From assembly GCF_003574395.1 (NCBI RefSeq), contig NZ_KZ984538.1:206714-270713 (forward strand): DNA of 64,000 bases, read 5' to 3'. The DNA is from Tabrizicola thermarum. GTDB taxonomy: Bacteria; Pseudomonadota; Alphaproteobacteria; Rhodobacterales; Rhodobacteraceae. Every line of letters begins with the position of its first letter. The first letter of the stretch is position 1. Position numbers and translations under genes: made by a program. Positions 18,057 to 28,463 of this stretch are shown here, piece by piece. Below the pieces are notes generated by a model that saw only the letters and a list, made by a program, of their open reading frames with translations, was not told the origin of the DNA and searched no databases.

Positions 18057-19439
18057 ATGAACATGAAACGACTCCTGGTAGCAGGTTATCTCGGTGCGTG
18101 TCTCGCATCGACGTCGATGACCCCGGTCACCGCCGAGGTTCTGCGCGTCATGCAGGGCCAGGCATCCGACGCACTCAACGTTCCGATGAACCGGGCCGTT
18201 GTCGTTGAAAGCGACACTCCCTTTGCGGAGCTGTCGATCGCAAACCCGGGCATCGCCGATATCTCGACGCTGTCCGACCGTTCGATCTACGTTCTCGGCA
18301 AGGCACCGGGGCGCACCACGCTGACCCTGTTGGGGCCGGATGGGAAACTGATTTCCAACGTGGACGTGCATGTCACACCCGACATCGCCGAGTTCAAGGA
18401 ACGTCTGCAACAGATCCTGCCGGGTGAACACATCGAGGTGCGCACCGCGAATGACGGAATCGTGCTTTCGGGCCAGGTCTCCTCGACGGCGAAACTGGAC
18501 CGGGCGCTGGATCTGGCCAACCGGTACGCGCCCGACCGGGTGTCGAACCTGATGGTGGTCGGCGGCACGCAGCAGGTGATGCTGAAAGTGCGCTTTGCCG
18601 AGGTGAACCGCACGATCTCGAAATCGCTCACTACCTCGCTTGGCGTGAACGACGGCGGCCGCTTCTCGAGCCAGTCCGGCGCCTTCGTCAACTCCGGCGC
18701 CAACCCGCCCTTCGGGACCGGCGCCTTCGGCGGGCTTCGGCTTGGCGGTTCTGTCGGCGGTCTGGAATTCGGCGTGATGCTGGAAGCCCTGGAAGCCAAG
18801 GGCATGGTGCGCACGCTGGCCGAACCGAACCTGACCGCCCTTTCCGGCCAGGAAGCCAAGTTCCTTGCCGGCGGCGAATATCCGGTTCCCGTCTCGCAGG
18901 ACAACAACACCGTCACGGTCGAATACAAGCCCTTCGGTGTGGAACTGAACTTCACCCCGGTGGTCGTCGATCAGGACATCATCAACCTGTCGATCAACGC
19001 GGCCGTCTCCTCGATCGACCCGGCGAACGGGATCTCGGTGGGCAACAACTTCACCATCGACGCCTTCAAGCGCCGCGAAACCTCGACCACGGTGGAAATG
19101 CGCGACGGCGAGAGCTTTGCCATCGCCGGCCTGCTGCAGGACGACTTCCGCGACCTGAACTCGCAACTGCCCTGGATCGGCGACATCCCGATCCTGGGCG
19201 CGCTGTTCCGGTCGTCGGAATACCAGCGCGCGCAGACCGAACTGGTCATCATCGTGACGCCGCACCTCGTTACCCCGGTGGCAGGGGCCGCTCTGGCGCT
19301 GCCGACCGACCGGGTGCGGATCCCGACCGAACGCGAACTGTTCCTGTTCGGCGATGTGGCGAAGGGCCCGAAGAAGGGTGCCGCCGCCGAAGTGGCCCGG
19401 CAGGACTTCAGCTCCTCCTACGGCTATGTGATGGAGTAA
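18057..19439 (+). CDS. cpaC: Tad pilus secretin CpaC/RcpA
   Basis: A 460-aa outer-membrane secretin channel for the Tad pilus. A signal peptide ends near PVTAEVLRV. The N-terminal pilus-assembly domain contains NRAVVVESDTPFAELSIANP and IYVLGKAPGRTTLTLLGPDG. A BON-like stretch (IEVRTANDGIVLSGQVSS) precedes the secretin domain with LKVRFAEVNRT, LAEPNLTALSGQEAKFLAGG and ELVIIVTPHLVTPV. The ATG at 18057 is chosen because it gives a normal signal peptide after GAAAGGG; an upstream start at 18015 would bury it. Confidence 0.95.
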   Translation: MNMKRLLVAGYLGACLASTSMTPVTAEVLRVMQGQASDALNVPMNRAVVVESDTPFAELSIANPGIADISTLSDRSIYVLGKAPGRTTLTLLGPDGKLISNVDVHVTPDIAEFKERLQQILPGEHIEVRTANDGIVLSGQVSSTAKLDRALDLANRYAPDRVSNLMVVGGTQQVMLKVRFAEVNRTISKSLTTSLGVNDGGRFSSQSGAFVNSGANPPFGTGAFGGLRLGGSVGGLEFGVMLEALEAKGMVRTLAEPNLTALSGQEAKFLAGGEYPVPVSQDNNTVTVEYKPFGVELNFTPVVVDQDIINLSINAAVSSIDPANGISVGNNFTIDAFKRRETSTTVEMRDGESFAIAGLLQDDFRDLNSQLPWIGDIPILGALFRSSEYQRAQTELVIIVTPHLVTPVAGAALALPTDRVRIPTERELFLFGDVAKGPKKGAAAEVARQDFSSSYGYVME

Positions 19440-19452
19440 GGAGATGACCAGG

Positions 19453-20100
19453 ATGCTTCCCAAACTCCTTGCCGCCACCGCCCTTCTGGCGCTGACCGCC
19501 TGCGGCGACTATGCCACCTCCTGGGACCGCGAGCTTGGCTCGGAGGTTGACAAGGGCCAGTTCGGCAACGCCACGATGAACAACACGCTCATCCAGTCGG
19601 GCGAGTTGTCCTACACCGTGGCTCTGGCCGAACGGTTCGCGGCCGAAGTGCCCGACACGATCAACTTTGCCTTCAACAGCGCCGAGCTTTCGGACGAAGC
19701 GAAGCAGATCCTCCGGCAGCAGGCGAACTTCATCAAGCAGTTCCCCGAAGTGCGCTTCCGGGTCTTCGGCCACACCGACAAGGTCGGGTCGAACGCCTAC
19801 AACCAGCGTCTCGGCCTGCGCCGCGCCCAGGCTGCGGTCGCCTATCTGACCTCGCAGGGCATCAGCCGCTCGCGGCTCGAGGCGGTCATTTCGTACGGCG
19901 AAACCCGTCCTCTGATCCCGACGAACGCGGCCGAAGTGCAGAACCGCCGCACGGTGACCGAGGTGTCGGGCTTCGTGAAGTCGCATCCGCTGGTGCTGAA
20001 CGGCAAGTATGCCGCGATCATCTGGCGCGAATATGTGAACAGCGCGGTGCCGACGCAGCAGGGCCAGGCCGCCGACGCCGTCGGTCAGGGCGGCGGCTGA
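19453..20100 (+). CDS. OmpA-domain lipoprotein in the tad locus
   Basis: A 215-aa lipoprotein. The start ATG at 19453 is chosen because GGAG (19440-19443) sits nine bases before it; the ATG at 19444 directly abuts that site. The lipobox is LALTAC with Cys17. Residues 70-180 form an OmpA peptidoglycan-binding domain: INFAFNSAELSDEAKQIL, then VFGHTDKVGSNAYNQRLGLR and QNRRTV. It occupies the place where CpaD/RcpB is expected between secretin and cpaE, so I infer it anchors the secretin to the cell wall. The tail is Gly/Gln rich. Confidence 0.88.
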   Translation: MLPKLLAATALLALTACGDYATSWDRELGSEVDKGQFGNATMNNTLIQSGELSYTVALAERFAAEVPDTINFAFNSAELSDEAKQILRQQANFIKQFPEVRFRVFGHTDKVGSNAYNQRLGLRRAQAAVAYLTSQGISRSRLEAVISYGETRPLIPTNAAEVQNRRTVTEVSGFVKSHPLVLNGKYAAIIWREYVNSAVPTQQGQAADAVGQGGG

Positions 20101-20125
20101 TCCCAGAGCGCAAAGGCGACGAAAC

Positions 20126-20158
20126 AGAGGCCGGGTCTTGCACCCGGCCTCTTCGTTT
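20126..20158 (+). terminator. Terminator after the OmpA lipoprotein
   Basis: AGAGGCCGGGT (20126-20136) pairs with ACCCGGCCTCT (20142-20152) around a CTTGC loop, followed by TCGTTT. The 247-base gap to cpaE would then hold a new promoter. Confidence 0.8.
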
Positions 20159-20347
20159 CCAGAATAGTGATAATCCCAGAAACAGGCAGTTTTAGCCCAA
20201 ATATCGCCACCATTCTTGAACAAGGTCCCCTCATGGGATGAGTACCGGGGTCCAATGTTCCGCAGGCAGGCAGCCCAGATCGAAGTTCAGACTAACTGCT
20301 TGTAATTTATGTTCAAAACGACCCCCACCGAAAGGATCTGACGCGAG

Positions 20348-21610
20348 ATGACGAGCAAAGCCACAGTTCAGAGCGATCCGGCGCCGATCCTCGCCTGCAC
20401 CATTTCGCGTGACGTGCAGCGATTCGATCTGCTCATCGACGACATGGAGGCCGAGCTGGGCGAGGCATGGGGCGATCTCAATTTCGAGGATGCGCTGGTC
20501 TTCCTCAAGCAGCCGGACAGCACCGGGATGCAGTTCGTTGCCATCGCCGTCGATTCCGAGGACGAATCCGAACTGTCCAAGATGAACGACGTCATCAAGG
20601 CGGCGAAGGCCAAGAAGATCAAGGTCCTGTTGATCGCCAACCAGGTCAGCCCGTCGGTCCTGCACCAGATGCTGAAACTCGGGGCCGACGACTTCGTGCC
20701 CTACCCGCTGCCCGAAGGCGCGCTGCACGACGCGATCGAACGGCTGCGCAAGCCCGCCCCTGTCATGCCGGATGGCTATGACCCGGAAACCGGCACCTTC
20801 AACCCGGTCTTCAAGGCGAAGGGCGACCGCAACGGGGTGATCCTGCCGGTCCATGGCATGGCGGGGGGCGCCGGCGCCACCACCTTTGCCGCGAACCTGG
20901 CCTGGGAGCTGTGCCTTGCCGCACAGGAAACCGAGGGGATGCGCGTCTGCATCATCGATTTCGACCTCCAGTTCGGCTCGGTCGCGACCTATCTCGACCT
21001 GCCCCGGAAAGAGGCGGTGCTGGAGATTCTCACCGATACCGCGGGGCTTGATGCCGACGCGCTGATCAAGTCGATGCTGACCTTCAACGACAAGTTGCAC
21101 GTCTTCACCGCACCCGCGGACATGCTGCCGCTGGAGGTCCTCTCGCCCGAAGACGTCGGTCGCATCCTCGACACCGCCCAGGCAAACTTCGATTTCGTCA
21201 TCGTGGACATGCCCTCGACCGTGGTCGCCTGGACCGAGGCCGTCCTGACCCGCGCCCATGTCTATTTCGCGCTGCTGGAGCTTGACCTGCGCTCGGCGCA
21301 GAACATCCTGCGCTTTGTCCGCGCGCTGAAGGCCGAGGGCCTGCCGCATGAAAAGGTGCGCTATGTGCTGAACCGCGCGCCCAAGTTCACCGACCTTTCG
21401 GCCAAGGCCCGCGTCAAGCGCCTGGCCGAAAGCCTTGACATCTCGATCGAAGTGCAGCTGCCCGATGGCGGCGAACAGGTGACCCAGGCCAACGACCACG
21501 GCCTGCCGATCGCGGAAAGCGCAAGCAAGAACCCATTGCGCAAGGAACTGCAGAAACTTGCCAAGTCCTTGTATGATCTGAACAAAGCCACTGAAACCGC
21601 CAAGGCCTGA
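20348..21610 (+). CDS. cpaE: Pilus assembly protein CpaE/TadZ
   Basis: A 420-aa localisation factor for the Tad machine. Residues 1-140 resemble a response-regulator receiver fold (KKIKVLLIANQVS, LKLGADDFVPYPLPEGALHD). From residue 155 it is a MinD/ParA-like ATPase with a deviant Walker A, HGMAGGAGATTFAANLAW, which lacks the P-loop lysine as in other TadZ proteins. IIDFDLQFGSVATYLDLP is the switch region. It probably marks the pole or site where the pilus is built. Confidence 0.93.
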   Translation: MTSKATVQSDPAPILACTISRDVQRFDLLIDDMEAELGEAWGDLNFEDALVFLKQPDSTGMQFVAIAVDSEDESELSKMNDVIKAAKAKKIKVLLIANQVSPSVLHQMLKLGADDFVPYPLPEGALHDAIERLRKPAPVMPDGYDPETGTFNPVFKAKGDRNGVILPVHGMAGGAGATTFAANLAWELCLAAQETEGMRVCIIDFDLQFGSVATYLDLPRKEAVLEILTDTAGLDADALIKSMLTFNDKLHVFTAPADMLPLEVLSPEDVGRILDTAQANFDFVIVDMPSTVVAWTEAVLTRAHVYFALLELDLRSAQNILRFVRALKAEGLPHEKVRYVLNRAPKFTDLSAKARVKRLAESLDISIEVQLPDGGEQVTQANDHGLPIAESASKNPLRKELQKLAKSLYDLNKATETAKA

Positions 21611-21627
21611 TCTAGGGGGATCGTCCC

Positions 21628-23070
<1,443 letters not shown>

Positions 23071-23073
23071 CCC

Positions 23074-24042
23074 ATGCAGATCAGTGCCGCCCCCCTAATC
23101 TACATCATGATCTTCGTTGCGGTCGTCGTGATCGTCAACGGTATCTATCTGATCGTCTTCGGCAAGTCGATCAGCCTGAACTCCAAGGTCAGCCGCCGCC
23201 TGACGCTCTTGGAAAAGAACGCGAACCGCGAACAGGTGCTTGAACAGCTCCGCAAGGAGATGAACCAGCACCTGAACGCGCGCAATATCCCCTTGTATTC
23301 CATGCTGGCCAAGAAGGCGCAGCGGGCGAACATCGCCTTCTCGCCCCAGGCGCTGATCGGGATCATGGCGCTGTTGTCGGTCGTGGCCTTCATGCTTCTG
23401 TCGATCTTCACGGCGGCCGAATTCGGTCTTCGGGTCGTGCTCGGGATCGCAATGGGCGTCGGAGGCGTGTTCTACTGGGTCAACAGCACCGCGAAAAAGC
23501 GGATGAACCTGCTGGAAGAGCAGCTGCCGGACTCCATCGAACTGATGGTCCGCAGCTTGCGCGTCGGCCACCCCTTCTCGACCGCGATCGGCATCGTCGC
23601 CAAGGAAATCCCCGATCCTCTCGGCTCGGAATTCGGGGTGATCGCGGACGAAGCCGCCTATGGCCGCGACATTTCTGAATCGCTCAAGGCCTTTGCCGAA
23701 CGGATGGACAGCCAGGACCTGCGCTTCCTCGCGGTCGCGGTCTCGATCCAACAGCAGTCGGGCGGCAACCTGGCCGAGATCCTGGAAGGCCTGTCGAAGG
23801 TGGTCCGCGCGCGCTTCAAGCTGTTCCGCCGCGTCCGCGCCATCACCGCCGAAGCCAAGTGGTCGGGCATGTTCCTGTCAGGCTTCCCGATCGTGGCGCT
23901 TATCATGATCAACGTCGTGCAGCCCGACTACTATGACGAAGTCAGGGAAACCTCGGCCTATATCCCGGCGGCGCTGTTCGTCGTCTCGTTCCTCATCATC
24001 AACATCATCTACATGAAGGTGATGACCAACATCAAAGTGTAG
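23074..24042 (+). CDS. tadB: Tad pilus inner-membrane platform protein TadB
   Basis: A 322-aa GspF/T2SSF-type membrane protein. One N-terminal helix (LIYIMIFVAVVVIVNGIYLI) is followed by a cytoplasmic segment, two helices at about residues 90-130, the T2SSF domain with LPDSIELMVRSLRVGHPFST and QSGGNLAEILEGLSKVVRAR, and a C-terminal helix pair (AALFVVSFLIINIIYM). It forms the inner-membrane base for the pilus together with TadC, driven by CpaF. It starts three bases after the cpaF stop. Confidence 0.95.
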   Translation: MQISAAPLIYIMIFVAVVVIVNGIYLIVFGKSISLNSKVSRRLTLLEKNANREQVLEQLRKEMNQHLNARNIPLYSMLAKKAQRANIAFSPQALIGIMALLSVVAFMLLSIFTAAEFGLRVVLGIAMGVGGVFYWVNSTAKKRMNLLEEQLPDSIELMVRSLRVGHPFSTAIGIVAKEIPDPLGSEFGVIADEAAYGRDISESLKAFAERMDSQDLRFLAVAVSIQQQSGGNLAEILEGLSKVVRARFKLFRRVRAITAEAKWSGMFLSGFPIVALIMINVVQPDYYDEVRETSAYIPAALFVVSFLIINIIYMKVMTNIKV

Positions 24043-24049
24043 GTCGGCT

Positions 24050-25033
24050 ATGGAAGTCTTCTCGAACCTCATGTCGGGCGTGACCGAGCGCTTTGGTCCG
24101 ATGGCCCCGCTGCTGGGTCTTGGCCTCCTGGGCCTCTTGCTGGTTCTGCTGGCCTTGCCCGTGGTGATGAAACGTCAGCGCGACCGCTTTCGCGAGCTGA
24201 AAGACCAGGGCCCCAAGGCCTCGACCGACAAGAAGCGCGAATTGCGCAGGACCACCAAGGTCGACAAGCTGGAGAAATATGCGCATTTCCTTGAGCCGCA
24301 GAAGAAGGAGGAGCTTTCGGCCGCCAAGCTGACCATGCTCCGCGCGGGCTACAGCGGCAAGAACGCGGTGCGGATGTTCCATGCCGTCCAGTTCCTGCTG
24401 GCGATCCTGTTCCTGATCGGCGGCCTCATCGTCGCGCTGCTGAAATCGATGTCGCAAGAGATGTCGATGACCGACCTTCTTCTGCACAGCCTTCTGCCTT
24501 GCGCCATCGGTTACTACATCCCGCGCTACTGGGTGAACAAGCGCGTCAAGCAGCGCCAGACCGAGATCATCGAGGGTTTCCCCGATGCGCTTGACCTGAT
24601 GCTGGTCTGCGTCGAGGCCGGCCAGTCGCTGGACCAGTCGATCATCCGCGTCGGCAAGGAAAGCCGTGCGGGCTATCCGGCGCTGGCGGACGAATTCGAC
24701 ATGGTCGCGCAAGAGGTCAAGGCCGGCAAGGAACGCATCGCGGTGCTGAAGGACATGGCCGAACGGGTGGGCGTGCCCGACGTCGCCTCGTTCGTGACCA
24801 CGATCATCCAGTCCGCCACTTTCGGCACCTCGATCGCCGACGCGCTGCGGGTCTATTCGGCGGACATGCGGGACAAGCGGATCATGCGGGCGGAAGAGAA
24901 AGCCAACATGTTGCCGACGAAACTGACGCTTGGCACTATGCTGTTTACAGTTCCGCCGCTTCTGGTCATTCTGATCGGGCCTTCCGTCTACGGAATGGTG
25001 ACAATGCTGGCCCAACTCGCGGGCGGCCTCTAG
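24050..25033 (+). CDS. tadC: Tad pilus inner-membrane platform protein TadC
   Basis: A 327-aa partner of TadB with the same T2SSF fold. Hydrophobic segments lie at about residues 18-40 (LLGLGLLGLLLVLLALPVV), 110-160 and at the C-terminus (GTMLFTVPPLLVILIGPSVY). The core reads EGFPDALDLMLVCVEAGQSL and SADMRDKRIMRAEEKANMLP, which is distinctive for TadC. It starts seven bases after tadB, so the two are cotranscribed and probably made in equal amounts. Confidence 0.95.
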   Translation: MEVFSNLMSGVTERFGPMAPLLGLGLLGLLLVLLALPVVMKRQRDRFRELKDQGPKASTDKKRELRRTTKVDKLEKYAHFLEPQKKEELSAAKLTMLRAGYSGKNAVRMFHAVQFLLAILFLIGGLIVALLKSMSQEMSMTDLLLHSLLPCAIGYYIPRYWVNKRVKQRQTEIIEGFPDALDLMLVCVEAGQSLDQSIIRVGKESRAGYPALADEFDMVAQEVKAGKERIAVLKDMAERVGVPDVASFVTTIIQSATFGTSIADALRVYSADMRDKRIMRAEEKANMLPTKLTLGTMLFTVPPLLVILIGPSVYGMVTMLAQLAGGL

Positions 25034-25051
25034 CAGCGAACGGGACGTGAC

Positions 25052-25612
25052 TTGCGTGAAGCAGTCATTCTGACACTGTGTTCTGCGCTTCTTCTGGCCG
25101 GCTGCGTGTCGGCCGGCGGTGTTTCCAGGAACAAGCCTTACGGTGTGGATGCCAATGGCCAGGGCGTCGATGGCATGACCGTCGGCCACCGGCTGATGGC
25201 GGCGGGCGAGCCTGAACTGGCGCTCAAGGCCTACCTTCGCGGGGCCGGAGAAATCGGCATCAATGCGGACGTGCTGTCGGCCATCGGCTCGGCCGACCTG
25301 GCCCTGGGGCGGCTGGGACAGGCCGAAAAGACGCTGAAACGGGCGCTGGACCTTGATCCGAACTTCGTGCCCGCCCTCAACAATCTGGGCGTCGTGAAGA
25401 TGGAACAGGGCGAGGTCGGCGAAGCGCGGGTCTATTTCCAGCGGGCCTTCGCGCTGGACAGTGGCGAAACGGACTCGATCCGCCAAAATCTGATGCTCGC
25501 TATCGCGCAAAGCGAGGCGGGCGTGTATGATGAAACCCAGGAACAGGAAAGCAGCGGGTTCCGTCTCGTCCGGCAGGAAAAGGGCAGATACGTCCTTCTC
25601 TCCGATCTCTAG
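25052..25612 (+). CDS. tadD: TadD, TPR lipoprotein
   Basis: A 186-aa lipoprotein. The start is TTG at 25052, giving a signal peptide with lipobox LLLAGC. TPR repeats follow: VGHRLMAAGEPELALKAYLR, LGRLGQAEKTLKRALDLDPN and EVGEARVYFQRAFALDSGET. TadD proteins are pilotins or assembly factors for the Tad secretin. The unusual start codon is accepted because no ATG or GTG in frame keeps the signal peptide. The tail (residues 160-186) is charged and not repetitive. Confidence 0.88.
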   Translation: MREAVILTLCSALLLAGCVSAGGVSRNKPYGVDANGQGVDGMTVGHRLMAAGEPELALKAYLRGAGEIGINADVLSAIGSADLALGRLGQAEKTLKRALDLDPNFVPALNNLGVVKMEQGEVGEARVYFQRAFALDSGETDSIRQNLMLAIAQSEAGVYDETQEQESSGFRLVRQEKGRYVLLSDL

Positions 25613-25663
25613 GCGGCGACACGTCAAGTCAAGATACGGGCAGTCAACAAAAAGGACGCAAAC

Positions 25664-26521
25664 ATGCGCCATCCGGCTTTCGTAGTGCTGTGCCTTTCCG
25701 GCGCAGTCGCCTTGTCAGCCTGTCAGAAGAACTCTGACGCACAGGTCCAGCGGGCTCTCAAGGACGTCAACGTCGTCGACGAGACCAACCTGAACGAGGT
25801 GATGATGACGGTGGCCGACCCGAACGAGGCGGTCAGCTACTTCACCCGCACGTTGCAGCAGAACCCCGACAGGATCGACCTGATGCGCGGGCTTGCGCGG
25901 TCGCTGGTCCGGGCGCAGAAACCGACCGAGGCCGCGCAGGTCTGGCGCCAGGCGGTGGCGCACAAGGACTCCACCCCGGAAGACCGCGTCATGCTGGCCG
26001 ATGCGCTGATCCGGTCGAACCAGTGGGCCGAGGCCAAGGCCGAGCTGAACCAGATCCCGCCGACCCACGAAACCTTCGACCGCTACCGGCTTGAGGCCAT
26101 GGTCGCGGACAGCGACAAGAACTGGAAGAAGGCCGACAGTTTCTATGAAATCGCGGCGGGCCTGACGACCACTCCGGCCGGCGTCCTGAACAACTGGGGC
26201 TTCTCGAAGCTGACCCGCGGCGACGCGGCGGGCGCCGAAAAGCTCTTCACCGAGGCGCTGACCTACGACCCCTCGCTGTTCACCGCCAAGAACAACCTGG
26301 TGCTGGCGCGCGCCGCACAGCGCAAATACGATCTGCCGGTCATCCGCATGACGCAGACGGAACGGGCGGAACTGCTGTATTCCATGGCGCTGGCTGCCAT
26401 CAAGCAGGGCGATATCTCGGTCGGCAAGGGCCTTCTGAACCAGGCGATCGAAACCCACCCGCAATATTTCGAGGCCGCCGTGCGCAGCCTTAACGCCCTT
26501 GATGCAAACGTGAAAACCTGA
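25664..26521 (+). CDS. Second TPR lipoprotein of the tad locus
   Basis: A 285-aa lipoprotein with signal MRHPAFVVLCLSGAVALSAC and lipobox ALSAC. At least four TPR-like helical pairs can be read: VSYFTRTLQQNPDRIDLMRG, AQVWRQAVAHKDSTPEDRVM, ADSFYEIAAGLTTTPAGVLN and AEKLFTEALTYDPSLFTAKN. It is longer than tadD and probably derives from it or replaces TadD-associated functions. Its stop overlaps the prepilin peptidase start by one base (TGATG), so these two are translationally coupled. Confidence 0.88.
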   Translation: MRHPAFVVLCLSGAVALSACQKNSDAQVQRALKDVNVVDETNLNEVMMTVADPNEAVSYFTRTLQQNPDRIDLMRGLARSLVRAQKPTEAAQVWRQAVAHKDSTPEDRVMLADALIRSNQWAEAKAELNQIPPTHETFDRYRLEAMVADSDKNWKKADSFYEIAAGLTTTPAGVLNNWGFSKLTRGDAAGAEKLFTEALTYDPSLFTAKNNLVLARAAQRKYDLPVIRMTQTERAELLYSMALAAIKQGDISVGKGLLNQAIETHPQYFEAAVRSLNALDANVKT

Positions 26522-27030
26522 TGCCGGACCCTGTCCTTTCGCCGACCGATGCGATGATCCTTCTGGTCCCGGTGCTTCCCATTGCGATCTGGGCGGCACT
26601 GTCGGACCTCAAGCGGATGAAGATCCCCAACACCTCTGTCCTTGCGATGGCGGCGGTCTGGCCGCTTCTGGGCTGGTATGTCTCTCCGACCCTGACGGTC
26701 TGGGCCTGGGGCTTTGCGCTGATGGCCATCGTCTTCGTCGCCGGGTTCCTTCTGTATCTGACCGGGACCTTCGGGGCGGGGGACGCCAAATTCGCCGCCG
26801 CGATGGCGGGGATCTTCGTCGGCGGCGACATCGGCGAGATCCTCCTCATCATCTTCGTCTGCATGATCGGCTCGCTGGTGATCCACCGGCTTCTGCGCAG
26901 CCTGCCCGTGGTGCGGAATGCCACGCCGGATTGGGAAAGCTGGACCAAGAAACGCTACTTCCCCTTCGGTCTGGCGCTGTCTGCCATGGTCATCTTCTAT
27001 CTTCTTGCCGCCATCTGGCCACAGGGCTGA
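26521..27030 (+). CDS. cpaA: Prepilin peptidase CpaA (TadV type)
   Basis: A 169-aa polytopic aspartic peptidase that removes the leader from Flp prepilins. The catalytic aspartates are in WAALSDLKRMKIPN and GAGDAKFAAAMAG. About six hydrophobic segments are present and the large methylase domain of PilD is absent, as expected for the TadV group. The ATG overlaps the preceding TPR gene stop. Its partners are the two Flp pilins at the other end of the cluster. Confidence 0.95.
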   Translation: MPDPVLSPTDAMILLVPVLPIAIWAALSDLKRMKIPNTSVLAMAAVWPLLGWYVSPTLTVWAWGFALMAIVFVAGFLLYLTGTFGAGDAKFAAAMAGIFVGGDIGEILLIIFVCMIGSLVIHRLLRSLPVVRNATPDWESWTKKRYFPFGLALSAMVIFYLLAAIWPQG

Positions 27031-27091
27031 CACAAGTCACGTTTACGACTCAATCCGCAGAACTGCGCTGGATTGTTTACGGAGCTTGCCC

Positions 27092-28408
27092 ATGAACGCT
27101 GAGGCCCCGGTATCGGGCGTGCAACCGCCGCCCTCGCCCCGCTCGCTGGAAGATACCGGCCTGTCGATCGTCATGATGCGCGACATCCTTCTGAAGTCGA
27201 TGTTCCGCACCAACCAGTCGCAGGTCTCGGTCCTGTCGAAGATCATCTGCCTGCCGGTCCCGCTGACCCAGGAACTGGTGGATCTGGCCCGGACGCAGAA
27301 ACTGCTGACCGCGATGGGCACGCTGCACGCCACCGGCGGCACCGAAATGGGCTATGAGCTGACCGATGCCGGCAAGGCCCGCGCCCTGGACGCGCTGTCG
27401 CAGTCGGAATATTACGGCGCGATGCCCGTGCCGCTGGACCAGTATTCGGTGCAGATCAAACGCCAGTCGGTACGCGACATCCGGCTGACCCGCGAACAGC
27501 TGATGTCCAGCATGGGCCATCTGATCCTGCCGCCGGACCTGATCGACAACCTTGGCCCCGCCGTGACCTCGGGCCGTTCGATCCTGCTCTACGGCCCGCC
27601 CGGCAACGGCAAGTCGTCGATCTCCCACGGCATCCGCGCCGCCCTTGGCGACAAGGTCTATGTGCCCCGCGCCATCGAATATTCCGGCCAGATCATCAGC
27701 GTCTATGACCCGATCGTCCATTCGGCGGCCGAAATGGCGGTGGACGACCCCAACAGCCTGCGCCGCACCTCGAACCGCTTCGACAACCGCTATGTCTATT
27801 GCGAGCGTCCCTCGGTCATCACCGGCGGTGAACTCAGCCTCGACATGCTGGACCTGAATTACAACCCGACGGCCCGCACCTACCAGGCGCCTTTGCAGCT
27901 GAAGGCCACCGGCGGCATCTTCATCATCGACGACCTCGGCCGTCAGGCCGAGCCGCCGCAGAAGATCGTCAACCGCTGGATCGTGCCCTTGGAGGAATCC
28001 CGCGACATTCTGGCGCTGCAATCGGGCGAGAAGTTCACCGTGCCCTTCGACACGCTGGTCATCTTCTCGACCAACTTCCACCCCAACCAGATCTTCGACG
28101 GCGCGGCCCTGCGGCGGATCTTCTTCAAGATCAAGATCGACGGGCCAAGCCAGGAGAATTTCCTGAAGATCTTCGCCATGGTCGCGCGCAAGAAGAAGAT
28201 GCCGCTGGACGAAACGGCGCTCATGCACCTGATGAAGGTCAAGTTCCCGACCATCCAGAACAACTACGCGAACTACCAGCCGGTCTTCCTGATCGACCAG
28301 ATGATCGCGGTCTGCGAATTCGAGAACATCCCCTACCAGATGACCCCCGAACTCATCGACCGCGCCTGGAGCAACATGTTCGTCCGGCAGGAGGACATCG
28401 CGCACTGA
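27092..28408 (+). CDS. AAA+ ATPase of unknown function, adjacent to tad genes
   Basis: A 438-aa protein. Residues 1-150 contain helix-rich sequence resembling a winged-helix unit (LLTAMGTLHATGGTEMGYEL), with a Pro-rich start. Residues 150-370 are an AAA+ domain: Walker A LLYGPPGNGKSS with K174, Walker B GGIFIIDDLGRQ with D280 and D281, and a sensor-like VIFSTNFHPNQI. The C-terminal part holds FPTIQNNYANYQPVFLIDQM. The ATG at 27092 has GGAG seven bases upstream. It is 61 bases after cpaA on the same strand. A regulatory or assembly role for the pilus is inferred only. Confidence 0.85.
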   Translation: MNAEAPVSGVQPPPSPRSLEDTGLSIVMMRDILLKSMFRTNQSQVSVLSKIICLPVPLTQELVDLARTQKLLTAMGTLHATGGTEMGYELTDAGKARALDALSQSEYYGAMPVPLDQYSVQIKRQSVRDIRLTREQLMSSMGHLILPPDLIDNLGPAVTSGRSILLYGPPGNGKSSISHGIRAALGDKVYVPRAIEYSGQIISVYDPIVHSAAEMAVDDPNSLRRTSNRFDNRYVYCERPSVITGGELSLDMLDLNYNPTARTYQAPLQLKATGGIFIIDDLGRQAEPPQKIVNRWIVPLEESRDILALQSGEKFTVPFDTLVIFSTNFHPNQIFDGAALRRIFFKIKIDGPSQENFLKIFAMVARKKKMPLDETALMHLMKVKFPTIQNNYANYQPVFLIDQMIAVCEFENIPYQMTPELIDRAWSNMFVRQEDIAH

Positions 28409-28412
28409 GGGC

Positions 28413-28456
28413 GCAAAAGTTTTCGAAAACTTTTGCAAAATCCTTCGAAGGATTTT
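28413..28456. repeat. Two adjacent perfect palindromes (bidirectional terminator or repeat element)
   Basis: A perfect 24-base palindrome at 28413-28436 (arm GCAAAAGTTTTC) is followed without a gap by a perfect 20-base palindrome at 28437-28456 (arm AAAATCCTTC). It sits between convergent genes, five bases after the ATPase stop and seven bases beyond the folate gene stop. It can serve both as terminators. Confidence 0.85.
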
Positions 28457-28463
28457 GGCGGCG

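Noticed and set aside
20881-20940. CpaE as a broken ATPase because of the missing P-loop lysine
   Set aside because: Deviant Walker A motifs are normal in TadZ/CpaE proteins, so this is a family trait.
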